From UBA10161 sp038891035 (GTDB taxonomy: Archaea > Micrarchaeota > Micrarchaeia > Anstonellales > Anstonellaceae), in the NCBI GenBank assembly GCA_038891035.1, contig JAWAEW010000002.1, positions 1 to 64,000 of the forward strand: 64,000 nucleotides of DNA. Direction: 5' to 3'. A model generated the notes under the pieces. It was not told where the DNA came from, searched no databases, and saw nothing but the letters and a program-made list of their open reading frames with translations. The stretch's first letter is position 1, and every line of letters begins with the position of its first letter. This document shows, piece by piece, positions 57,773 through 64,000 of the stretch. Position numbers and translations under genes: made by a program.

Positions 57773-59497
57773 TCAGAAGATGGCTTTTTGCTTTCCTAAA
57801 GCAATTGCATTTTGAAGAAGATCCCAGACAAGAATCAGAGCAAAAAGGATTGCTATGTCGTCAGCAACCCCAAATATTGACGGAAGACCGATGCCTGCGA
57901 CTACTTGACTTATCAAGGCTGCCAAAGCAAGGAGAAAAATAATAGCTGCTAAATCACGCAAAATTTTACTTTCGAGGGTAGCGTTCTTTTTGTGCCGTGC
58001 AATCGTTGATGAGAGCAAATCAAGTAATGGTTTCAAGTCACGGAATATCCCATAAGCAAGATATGAAAGAAAGATCAACCCCAAAACGAGGAATATCGAC
58101 CTCAACAAGATCGCTTCTTGCGCATATCCTTCCTGAAGAAGAGAAGTTGTTGCAGACCTCAAAACTACCATCAAAAATATCATCAACGCTATCCACCCTA
58201 CTCTGTTTCTGATGCAGCTCCAGCAAGTCTGTGCAGAACGCCAAAAGATCCCGTGAGGTGAAAAATCTCGAATAAGGCCTGAAAGATATCTTGATATGGA
58301 AACTGAAGATTTCTGGAGGAAAAACGGCATATTTTTTAGACCAAATTGCAAGATTTCTTTTTGCCGATCAAGAAGTATTGAAGAAATGATTGCCGTTGAG
58401 ATTACTCCAAATGAACCAACTGCAATCAGCACAGGACGGGAATATTCGGGGGCGATTGATGCAATTATAAGTGAAAATTCACCAAGCACTAGCATTGCGC
58501 TTGCGCCAAAAAGCGAACTTTTTGAGCTGGACCCTGTTGCAAAAAGAAGCCAAAGAACTGAAAAGAAGCAAACGATTACAAAAGCTGCGACAAATACCAT
58601 AGCTAAAGTAAGATTTTCAAGTATAAGAATAGGATTAACTTGCATGCCTAATGAAAGGAAGAAAAGGGTGGCAAAAGTTAGAAGCAACGGCTTTATTGAC
58701 TTTTCTATTCTGTGCGAATGTGGTACAGATGAAACTATGCTGCCTGCCAAAAATGCACCTACCGATGCTGAAAGCCCAAAAAGTTGGGCAAGAAGGGCCA
58801 TACCCATACAAAGTGAAAATGAAAGAAAGATCATAAGCTCCATATTGAACGATTGAGTAAGCCTTGTGATTGCATTAGCTGCAGGCTTTCTAAATACTAT
58901 GTAAAATGCACCAAGCAAGCCAAAAGAAACTAGAACGGAAAAAATTTTGTCTTCTATAGTAGGAACTTCTCCTCCAAATGAAAGAGAAGAAAAGAATGTA
59001 AGGGCTGCAACTGCCACAAAATCTTCAACAATCAGCATTGAGAAAAGAAGTGGCATAAGCTTATTTTTTGACAATCCTTTTTCGCTGGTTATTTTGTAAA
59101 ACAAAGCAGTGCTTGTGATTGAAATCATTGCGCCTAAAAAGAGCGCAGAAGTGAAATCCAATCCGAAATATAATGCAATTTCATATCCGGCCGCAAAAAG
59201 AAAGGCCATTTTGAATAAAGTTACGAATGACGCTCTAAGGCCTGACTTAAAAATGCGTGAAACCGAAAACTCTATCCCAACTGTAAAAAGAAGAAGGATT
59301 GCACCGAGTTCTGAAAAAAGAGAAATAATGGTCTCATCTTTTACCAAACCAAGCACGTGTGGACCGGCAATAGAGCCAAGAATCAAAAGCCCAACTACAT
59401 AAGGTTGCCTGAATCTTTCTGAAAAAATTGTTCCAAGTAGAGCCAGCACAATGAAAAAGGAAAGCTGTATTATCAAATTGTCTGAGCCAGTCAACAT
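57773..59497 (-). CDS. CPA2-family cation:proton antiporter with a C-terminal membrane extension
   Basis: A 574-residue membrane protein. The first 390 residues form the 12-13-helix Kef/NapA-type exchanger (F-R-Q-P-Y-V-V-G-L-L-I-L-G near residue 30, F-T-V-G-I-E-F near 75, the long G-A-F-L-A-G-S-I-V helix). Instead of the usual TrkA/RCK domain, the C-terminus has further hydrophobic helices (about 430-570, with L-R-S-I-F-L-V-L-G-L-I-F-L-S and G-L-P-S-I-F-G-V-A-D-D). These may be a separate channel-like module. It should exchange K+ or Na+ for H+. It follows the 329-residue gene by 4 nt and has an AGGTAA site. Confidence 0.85.
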   Translation of the reverse strand: MLTGSDNLIIQLSFFIVLALLGTIFSERFRQPYVVGLLILGSIAGPHVLGLVKDETIISLFSELGAILLLFTVGIEFSVSRIFKSGLRASFVTLFKMAFLFAAGYEIALYFGLDFTSALFLGAMISITSTALFYKITSEKGLSKNKLMPLLFSMLIVEDFVAVAALTFFSSLSFGGEVPTIEDKIFSVLVSFGLLGAFYIVFRKPAANAITRLTQSFNMELMIFLSFSLCMGMALLAQLFGLSASVGAFLAGSIVSSVPHSHRIEKSIKPLLLTFATLFFLSLGMQVNPILILENLTLAMVFVAAFVIVCFFSVLWLLFATGSSSKSSLFGASAMLVLGEFSLIIASIAPEYSRPVLIAVGSFGVISTAIISSILLDRQKEILQFGLKNMPFFLQKSSVSISRYLSGLIRDFSPHGIFWRSAQTCWSCIRNRVGWIALMIFLMVVLRSATTSLLQEGYAQEAILLRSIFLVLGLIFLSYLAYGIFRDLKPLLDLLSSTIARHKKNATLESKILRDLAAIIFLLALAALISQVVAGIGLPSIFGVADDIAILFALILVWDLLQNAIALGKQKAIF

Positions 59498-59501
59498 AAA
59501 A

Positions 59502-60491
59502 TTACCTGAAAAGTTTTGCTAAAGATACCAGCTTTATCAGCTTGCCAAAGGGCAGGCTGGAAAGCCTGGATGAGGCTGATGAACAGAAAGCCAGCCATTT
59601 TTGGAGCTGGCGCTTGAGCGCGGCTTTCCGCAGCTTCTTTTGGCCATGGATTAGCTCAAGGGAAAGCAGAGGGGGCAGGTGCTTTTGCAGGATTTGCTTC
59701 AATCGCTCTTGATCCTCTTCTTTTGTTTTTTCAATCATCTTGATGGTTTGCTGTATTTGGTTTTCAGTAACTTTAAGCTGCTGTAAAATTTCTTCCTTGT
59801 GCTTGAGCACTATTTGCTCTGGATCACTTTCTTTTTGCCCTTTAATTTCAAGCTGCTGAGCCTGCGTGAAAAGCAGCCTGGCAAGCTCTTCCCTCTTATT
59901 GGCTTCAGCAGTTGCCTCCTGAGCTGCGCAATACAAAATAAGTGGGGTAAGCGAGTTTTGCATGATCCCATTTGCAATTGCTTGGTGGCTGTCTTGAGGC
60001 ATGGTAATTTGCTGCTTCATTTTTTCTTTTTCAGTAAATGATTGGGAACGGGAGGTTTCTACTTGGGTTTCTTTCATATCCTCATTGTAAAAGCTCCAAA
60101 TTATCGGGGAGATATCCACTTCCTTTTCTTGCGAAGCCTGTTTTTGTATATTTTCAAGCACTGCTTTGCTTTTTTCTTCTATGCTTTGTGCGTTTTGGAC
60201 TTCGCTCAATTTCATTGCACCTCTTACGTAGCGAGCGGCATTTTCATATCCCCATGCAAATGATGCTGCATAAATTGCATTTTGAGCACCTGGAGTTAAA
60301 GTGGTGATAAAATCAGCTATGCCGTGCTTGCGGAAAGATTTCTCGATAACAGAAAGTGAGCCTTCAAAGTCTTTTGAATCCGAAAAAATTGGCGCCTGCT
60401 CAAGAAAAGAAGATTGGAGAAATTGCCTCTGCATTGCAGTCTGCTCTTCGTTTTCTTTCTTTTTATGCGCTTGGAGCTGGAAAACGAACAT
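59502..60491 (-). CDS. Hypothetical helical/coiled-coil protein in the antiporter operon
   Basis: A 329-residue cytoplasmic protein, strongly helical and rich in Q, E and K. Residues about 215-280 (K-E-E-I-L-Q-Q-L-K-V-T-E-N-Q-I-Q-Q) are likely coiled coil. The C-terminal 45 residues are basic and serine-rich with hydrophobic patches (F-C-S-S-A-S-S-R-L-S-S-L-P-F-G-K-L) and could touch the membrane. It was not recognised. It is 4 nt upstream of the antiporter gene, so a regulatory or scaffold role for the transporter is possible. Confidence 0.72.
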   Translation of the reverse strand: MFVFQLQAHKKKENEEQTAMQRQFLQSSFLEQAPIFSDSKDFEGSLSVIEKSFRKHGIADFITTLTPGAQNAIYAASFAWGYENAARYVRGAMKLSEVQNAQSIEEKSKAVLENIQKQASQEKEVDISPIIWSFYNEDMKETQVETSRSQSFTEKEKMKQQITMPQDSHQAIANGIMQNSLTPLILYCAAQEATAEANKREELARLLFTQAQQLEIKGQKESDPEQIVLKHKEEILQQLKVTENQIQQTIKMIEKTKEEDQERLKQILQKHLPPLLSLELIHGQKKLRKAALKRQLQKWLAFCSSASSRLSSLPFGKLIKLVSLAKLFR

Positions 60492-60631
60492 AGTAATCAG
60501 GTGAATTTCACCAAATGAAATAATAAAAGTTCCGCTTGGAAAATGTTGGTTATGAAAAGAGATATTTTTGAGTTTTTACTTATGAGGATGTCTGATGCTG
60601 TAACAATACTGCCGAATATTTTTTAAAAAAG

Positions 60632-60731
60632 TGCGGAGAGGAGGATTTGTTCTGCTATAATTGAACCCCCGCAGCCACTAGGGCACAGGGTCCTAAGCCC
60701 TGCGCATTTGACCAGGCTCTGCCATCTCCGC
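60632..60731 (-). tRNA. trnL: tRNA-Leu(TAG) with a 14-nt intron in the T loop
   Basis: A class II tRNA. The acceptor GCGGAGA/TCTCCGC has A73, the Leu identity. The anticodon stem CAGGG/CCCTG closes an uninterrupted loop CTTAGGA, with anticodon TAG. The variable arm is long. The T loop is broken: after GGGGG-TTCAA come 14 extra nt (60647-60660) before AT-CCTCC. Removing them restores the standard loop TTCAAAT (position 58/59). The junctions form a BHB: AA^T, helix GTTC/GAAC, AA^A. Confidence 0.92.
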
Positions 60732-60792
60732 AAAAATAATCTGAAGGGAATACATTAAAAACAATGCATTCTAATCCTCTTTGGTGAGAAAG

Positions 60793-61950
60793 ATGAAGGA
60801 TATCATTCTGCTGGTAGTCCTTTTCCTTGCTTTTGGCTGCGTGCAACAACAGACCCAGCTGCAAGTAAGCGAACAGCCACAGATAATGCCTGCTAACGAG
60901 ACAAAAATCCAAAATCAGACAAAGGTAGAAGAGATATGCACAGGCAATATTGTGCAGAAGGACGGCTGTTACCTTGAACTTGCCGCAAAAGAGAAAAATC
61001 CAGAGTGGTGCAAGCAAATATATTCTGTAGACAAGACCGATGTTTGCTATAGTATGTTTGCAAACGAGAGTATGCAGTACTGTGAAAAAGTACTTCAAAA
61101 AGAGCTCAGAGAAATTTGCCTGACAGAGAACGCCAAAAAACTAAAAGATGAAAAGATCTGCTTGAGGATAGAAGACGCCAAAAAGAGGGCCTCATGCCTT
61201 GAGCAGATTTTGCCTCATTGTATGCTGCTTAATGTGGAGGAAAGACCTCTCTGCTTTGCGCTTGAAAAGAAAGATTATATGGAATGTCAAGGAGATTTTG
61301 CCTGCCTTCTGGCATATGCAAGGAACACCTCTGACCAGGCCGCCTGCTATGCGATGAAGGAGGAGAGAGAAAGGTACTTCTGCCTTGCAGTCATCAAGCA
61401 AGACCCCTCTGTTTGCACACAGGCAAGCTTGGCGGCAATAAAGGATTGGTGCGTACAAAAATCAGCAGAGGAGCTTGACAGAATTGAAGCTTGCGACCTC
61501 ATAACTGCGGGAACCATTTACATGGATGGCTGCTACTTTTATTTTGCTGCAAAAAAGAAGGACAGCACAATATGCATGAAGGCTTCCCGTGAGGAAAAGA
61601 GGGATGAATGCCTGATAAATTATGCCATAAGCACAAGCGATAGCTCAGTGTGCAAAAATGTAATTGAATCTACTGCAAGGATATCATGCTATTACAAATC
61701 CGCAAAGGAAAATAGGATGCCATCGCTTTGCAACCCGCTTTCTACTGGCCAGCTGAAAAGGGAATGCTATTCACTCAGCATATTTTCAGAGTATGGTCCA
61801 CTGGCTTCTGATTGCTATTTTGTAGAAAACCAAGAATGGAAAGATAAGTGCTTTAGGGAAGCTGCAATAAAGAGTTCAAATGCGAGTCTGTGTGATATGA
61901 TAAGCCCTGGCTCGGATAAAGATTATTGCGAGGACATATTAGGAGGCTAG
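60793..61950 (+). CDS. Secreted lipoprotein with cysteine-rich helical repeats
   Basis: From the ATG at 60793 the protein is 385 residues. The signal peptide ends in a lipobox L-A-F-G-C (lipidated C16), followed by a Q/T/N-rich linker. From about residue 50 to the end, units of about 22-28 residues repeat with two cysteines each (pattern like D-x-x-x-C ... R-x-x-C-x-x-x-x-A), such as N-P-E-W-C-K-Q-I and S-S-V-C-K-N-V-I. About 28 cysteines suggest a disulfide-pinned helical solenoid on the cell surface. The function is unknown. The TTG at 60781 is rejected, because GGTGAGAAAG precedes the ATG. Confidence 0.82.
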   Translation: MKDIILLVVLFLAFGCVQQQTQLQVSEQPQIMPANETKIQNQTKVEEICTGNIVQKDGCYLELAAKEKNPEWCKQIYSVDKTDVCYSMFANESMQYCEKVLQKELREICLTENAKKLKDEKICLRIEDAKKRASCLEQILPHCMLLNVEERPLCFALEKKDYMECQGDFACLLAYARNTSDQAACYAMKEERERYFCLAVIKQDPSVCTQASLAAIKDWCVQKSAEELDRIEACDLITAGTIYMDGCYFYFAAKKKDSTICMKASREEKRDECLINYAISTSDSSVCKNVIESTARISCYYKSAKENRMPSLCNPLSTGQLKRECYSLSIFSEYGPLASDCYFVENQEWKDKCFREAAIKSSNASLCDMISPGSDKDYCEDILGG

Positions 61951-62675
61951 CTTTTCTTTTTTGCTTTTTTTGGCTTTTTTTGTTCTTCTTCAGCTTGAGC
62001 CATGGTTTGCTGCTGCACTTCAGTTTGCGCTTCCGGCTGGTTGGGAGCTTCTTGCGGCTCTTGTAGGGAAGATTCTTTTTGCTTTTCTGACTCAAATGCA
62101 GAAAGCGGAGTGGTAAATTCATCATAAGAGCCGATCTTGTTTTTTGCCATCAAGTACTCCCGAGCCAAAAGATAGAAGATAAGGGCTAGCGAACGCCGCC
62201 CCTTATTGTTGCATGGAACGACCCAGTCGATAAACATAGTCACATTGTCAGTATCGCAAAGACCGATTATGGGGATGCCGACTTTGCCTGCCTCGATTAC
62301 TGCTTGTTTTTCACCTTTCGGGTCGCACACTAAAAGCAATTTCGGCTCAACAAAGTCCTCTCTTGCAACATTGGTGAACAGACCAGGTATAAACCTACCT
62401 TGAAACACCTTTATTCCCGTAAGGGCAGAGAATACAGAGGCGGCATTACCAGAGTAAGTTCTTGAGGCAACGACTAGTATCTCTTCGGGCTCATATCTAC
62501 CAAGCATTTTGGCTGCAAGTCGCAACCTTTCGTCAATTTTGCGCAAATCAAGCACATAAAGGCCGTCGTTTCTCATTTTGTATATGAATTGCCTCATATC
62601 TACAGTCTTAAGTTTGGTTCCGATATGTATTCCAGCCTCAAGATAGGCTTCTTGCTTTATCAGCAAACTATCCAT
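61947..62675 (-). CDS. rps2: 30S ribosomal protein uS2
   Basis: Archaeal uS2, 242 residues. Core motifs are G-I-H-I-G-T-K near residue 16, Y-V-L-D-L-R-K-I-D-E-R, the F-I-P-G-L-F-T-N segment and V-D-W-V-V-P-C-N-N-K-G-R-R-S-L-A. The last 40 residues are a Q/E-rich then lysine-rich tail (K-K-P-K-K-A-K-K-K-S) that is longer than usual and probably disordered. The start has GGTGA. Its 3' end overlaps the lipoprotein gene by 4 nt. tRNA-Pro lies upstream on the same strand. Confidence 0.96.
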   Translation of the reverse strand: MDSLLIKQEAYLEAGIHIGTKLKTVDMRQFIYKMRNDGLYVLDLRKIDERLRLAAKMLGRYEPEEILVVASRTYSGNAASVFSALTGIKVFQGRFIPGLFTNVAREDFVEPKLLLVCDPKGEKQAVIEAGKVGIPIIGLCDTDNVTMFIDWVVPCNNKGRRSLALIFYLLAREYLMAKNKIGSYDEFTTPLSAFESEKQKESSLQEPQEAPNQPEAQTEVQQQTMAQAEEEQKKPKKAKKKS

Positions 62676-62744
62676 ATTTTCACCTTTTTGCGGATGGCTG
62701 CAGGCACTTTCACACCACTCTCAGCACAACCGCTTGCGCATAAA

Positions 62745-62849
62745 TGGGGCCATCGAGATTTGAATTTTCGGAATCCGGCAAAATGCCAAGACCCACTCGA
62801 ATCACCAGCACCCCAAGCTGGCAGGATAGCCAGGTTACCCCATGGCCCC
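62745..62849 (-). tRNA. trnP: tRNA-Pro(GGG) with a 31-nt intron at the T-arm junction
   Basis: The acceptor GGGGCCA/TGGCCCC has A73. The anticodon stem CCAGC/GCTGG closes the uninterrupted loop TTGGGGT, with anticodon GGG. Thirty-one extra nt (62765-62795) separate the 5' T stem TCGAG from TTCAAAT-CTCGA; removal restores a standard T arm (position 53/54). The junctions form a BHB: AG^T, helix TTCG/CGAA, AA^T. The intron itself has a GGCA-TTT-TGCC hairpin. Confidence 0.9.
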
Positions 62850-62865
62850 TTATTTGTCGAAAGGC

Positions 62866-62931
62866 AATTAAAAATCTTCCACCTTCCAAAGTGCGCCGGC
62901 AAAAGCTTCCAAAGCCTTGCCGGGCTTCAAG
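62866..62931 (-). ncRNA. Candidate small structured RNA upstream of tRNA-Pro
   Basis: A TATA box centred near 62957 would start RNA near 62931. The first 40 nt form a strong near-continuous hairpin: CCGGCAA pairs with TTGCCGG, and inside it GCTT pairs with AAGC around a TGG loop. About 20 nt later there is GATTTTTAATT, a possible T-run terminator near 62868. The element could be an independent RNA or only the 5' leader of the tRNA-Pro transcript. No known family was recognised, and box motifs (C/D, H/ACA) are not convincing. Confidence 0.35.
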
Positions 62932-62950
62932 CAACCAACGTATGCAAAAA

Positions 62951-62962
62951 GATATATAAAAG
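62951..62962 (-). promoter_or_regulatory. TATA box upstream of the 62.9 kb hairpin and tRNA-Pro
   Basis: The minus strand reads CTTTTATATATC. It is about 100 nt before the tRNA 5' end, much farther than expected for a tRNA promoter, but at normal distance for an RNA that starts with the hairpin. Confidence 0.45.
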
Positions 62963-63000
62963 ATGAAGATGGGGATAATGCAGAAAAAACTGGAATTAGC

Positions 63001-63216
63001 TTATCTTTTGCTTTTAACTGATTTGATTGTCATGAGGCGTTTTCTGCCACAGTTTTTGCATTCGATTTGGATGATCTTTGTGATTTTTAGTTCTGGAGAA
63101 AGGCATTTATGGCAATAGGCATGTTCCAGTTCTTCTTCGAGGTTTGTTTTCGTCAGCTTTTCGGCGCCGTATGGCTTGTCATCGCAATCAATCAGGTGGG
63201 CCTGGGTTGCTTTCAT
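63001..63216 (-). CDS. Small zinc-ribbon protein
   Basis: A 71-residue protein with one probable zinc ribbon, C-H-K-C (near residue 35) and C-K-N-C-G-R-K-R (near 53). An acidic N-terminal half and a basic tail (K-S-V-K-S-K-R) flank it. It lies in the RNA polymerase/ribosomal cluster after rpoN. It does not match RpoK, RpoP or a known ribosomal protein by eye. A nucleic-acid or polymerase-associated role is a guess from context. Confidence 0.65.
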   Translation of the reverse strand: MKATQAHLIDCDDKPYGAEKLTKTNLEEELEHAYCHKCLSPELKITKIIQIECKNCGRKRLMTIKSVKSKR

Positions 63217-63258
63217 GCTAGAAACAGGCCAGCAAAATTTTTACAACTTTTGCAGGTC

Positions 63259-63456
63259 TCAGTAGCGCTTGTAGCGTGCAATCTTTTCCATTGCGTCAAC
63301 GTGCGAAAGGAACATCCTGCGACAACAGTAGCGCTCAATGCCAAGCCAATCCAAAGTTTTTGCAGGATCCTCCCCGTTTTTTACCTTTTCAGAGTATTTC
63401 TCATAAAGATGACCGATCACTGCGCCACAGCTGAAGCATCTGACTGGGAAATACAT
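63259..63456 (-). CDS. rpoN: DNA-directed RNA polymerase subunit N
   Basis: Archaeal RpoN (Rpb10 homologue), 65 residues. The invariant start M-x-F-P-V-R-C-F-S-C-G and the later C-C-R-R-M-F zinc ligands are present, with the D-x-L-G-I-x-R-Y-C-C-R-R signature. It helps assemble the polymerase core. It follows uS9 by 10 nt in the conserved archaeal uL13-uS9-rpoN order. Confidence 0.97.
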   Translation of the reverse strand: MYFPVRCFSCGAVIGHLYEKYSEKVKNGEDPAKTLDWLGIERYCCRRMFLSHVDAMEKIARYKRY

Positions 63457-63466
63457 CTAATACACC

Positions 63467-63904
63467 TCACCTGTATGACTTTTGGAATCGTGCGCGAGCC
63501 TTTGGGCCTTTGTACTTTTTAGGCTCAATTCTCCTTGAATCCTCTGCAAGCAAAAACCGATCGTATTCAAGCATTTTTGCCTTAAGCTCGGCGTCTCCTG
63601 AAAAACCACAAAGCGCACGTGCAATTGCAACGCGGCAAGCCTGCGCTTGCCCCATCTGGCCCCCTCCAAACACATTCACTGAAATATCTACTTTTGAAGC
63701 AAGTTGTGGGGCAAACCTGAGAGGCTCTGAAATGATTGCCTGCACATATTTGTTGTCAATTGCATTCAGGTTTATGCTATTGATCCTAACAACCCCTCTC
63801 CCTGGCTTGATAGATGCCCTTGCAATGCTTTCTTTTCTTTTACCTCTGTAAACTTGAGGCTTTTCTTCTTTTTTTGCTTTCTTTTTCTTTTTTGCAACTG
63901 CCAT
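63467..63904 (-). CDS. rps9: 30S ribosomal protein uS9
   Basis: A 145-residue uS9. A lysine-rich extension (about 1-16) precedes the core. The core has V-Y-R-G-K-R-K-E-S-I-A-R-A, G-G-G-Q-M-G-Q-A-Q-A-C-R-V-A-I-A-R-A-L, and the C-terminal G-P-K-A-R-A-R-F-Q-K-S-Y-R tail that reaches the tRNA in the P site. GGTGGT precedes the ATG. It lies 12 nt after the end of the uL13 gene. Confidence 0.97.
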   Translation of the reverse strand: MAVAKKKKKAKKEEKPQVYRGKRKESIARASIKPGRGVVRINSINLNAIDNKYVQAIISEPLRFAPQLASKVDISVNVFGGGQMGQAQACRVAIARALCGFSGDAELKAKMLEYDRFLLAEDSRRIEPKKYKGPKARARFQKSYR

Positions 63905-63916
63905 AAAGAACCACCA

Positions 63917-64000
63917 TTAAAGATTTCTTCTTCCTTGATAACCAAGATGCCTGCACAAAGTCTCAAGAGTGAAAGTCCCTTGTTTGTCTGGCGAAATTGT
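63917..64000 (-). CDS. rpl13: C-terminal end of 50S ribosomal protein uL13 (right edge)
   Basis: The last 27 codons of a gene that enters from the right edge. The frame ends with T-L-E-T-L-C-R-H-L-G-Y, like the C-terminus of archaeal uL13, and stops at the TAA at 63917-63919. Its place directly before uS9 and rpoN matches the conserved archaeal cluster, which supports the assignment more than the short sequence does. Confidence 0.7.
   Translation of the reverse strand, partial: TISPDKQGTFTLETLCRHLGYQGRRNL

Noticed and set aside
62866..62931. H/ACA guide RNA
   Set aside because: The hairpin is right in size, but there is no ACA box at the expected distance and no clear pseudouridylation pocket.
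63001..63216. RpoK (RNA polymerase subunit K) next to rpoN
   Set aside because: RpoK is expected near this position in many archaea, but this protein has a four-Cys zinc ribbon and lacks the RpoK core motif.
1..64000. CRISPR array, insertion sequence or prophage
   Set aside because: No regularly spaced direct repeats, transposase motifs, terminal inverted repeats or phage structural genes were seen.

Overview
This window is a gene-dense piece of an archaeal chromosome. The archaeal markers are a TFB transcription factor, RpoN, ribosomal proteins eS1, uS15, uS10, uS2, uS9 and eL40, EF-1alpha, NAC, an archaeal-type ATP-dependent DNA ligase, two FtsZ paralogues, Dph6, an archaeal triosephosphate isomerase, an archaellum/Tad-type pilus motor, and tRNA genes with bulge-helix-bulge (BHB) introns. 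The lineage cannot be fixed by eye. Small cysteine-rich surface proteins, LamG adhesins and class III signal peptides would suit a DPANN-type archaeon (for example Diapherotrites or Micrarchaeota), but this is inference. Several genes are bacterial in type: NrdR, UvrABC, a TGS-domain ThrRS and a T9SS-sorted protein.

Layout. 0-7 kb: nrdR, thioredoxin reductase, TFB, a Mre11-like nuclease, SerRS and a serine-synthesis pair (SerA plus a class V aminotransferase). 7-13.6 kb: uvrB-uvrA facing uvrC, then a possible small structured RNA. 13.6-24 kb: NAC, a creatininase-like hydrolase, eS1/uS15, MscS, a squalene/phytoene synthase, argH, small unknown genes and three tRNAs. 24-29 kb: tpiA-argG facing an acyltransferase-like membrane protein and thrS. 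29-43 kb: a pilus/adhesin locus. It has a motor ATPase with two TadC-like membrane proteins, and a separate run of pilin-like, LamG, carbohydrate-binding-like and knottin-like surface proteins. A + strand gene with a Bacteroidota-style T9SS C-terminal sorting domain sits between the two blocks. 43-49 kb: DNA ligase, about 640 bp of decayed coding sequence, an ATP-cone/Mrr nuclease, an ion transporter, a second ATP-cone protein and a Ca2+/cation exchanger. 50-57.6 kb: tandem ftsZ1-ftsZ2, dph6, a 2Fe-2S ferredoxin, EF-1alpha-uS10 and eL40. 57.6-64 kb: a CPA2 antiporter, a Cys-repeat lipoprotein, uS2, RpoN, uS9 and the end of uL13.

Eight tRNA genes are present and six carry introns. Four introns are at the canonical 37/38 site (Cys, two Ser, Thr-UGU). 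Two lie in the T arm: tRNA-Leu(UAG) at 58/59 and tRNA-Pro(GGG) at 53/54. All six can be drawn with a 3-nt/4-bp/3-nt BHB motif.

Gene expression follows a clear pattern. First genes usually have a TATA box centred 24-29 nt before the ATG, implying leaderless mRNAs, while internal operon genes have GGTGA or GAGGTG Shine-Dalgarno sites. Several apparent GTG starts are just the GTG inside such a site, so starts were moved to the downstream ATG. The best leads for new biology are the T-arm introns, the mosaic pilus/adhesin locus with its T9SS-tagged insert, two possible promoter-driven small RNAs (13.6 and 62.9 kb), and the structured leader of the uS15 operon.
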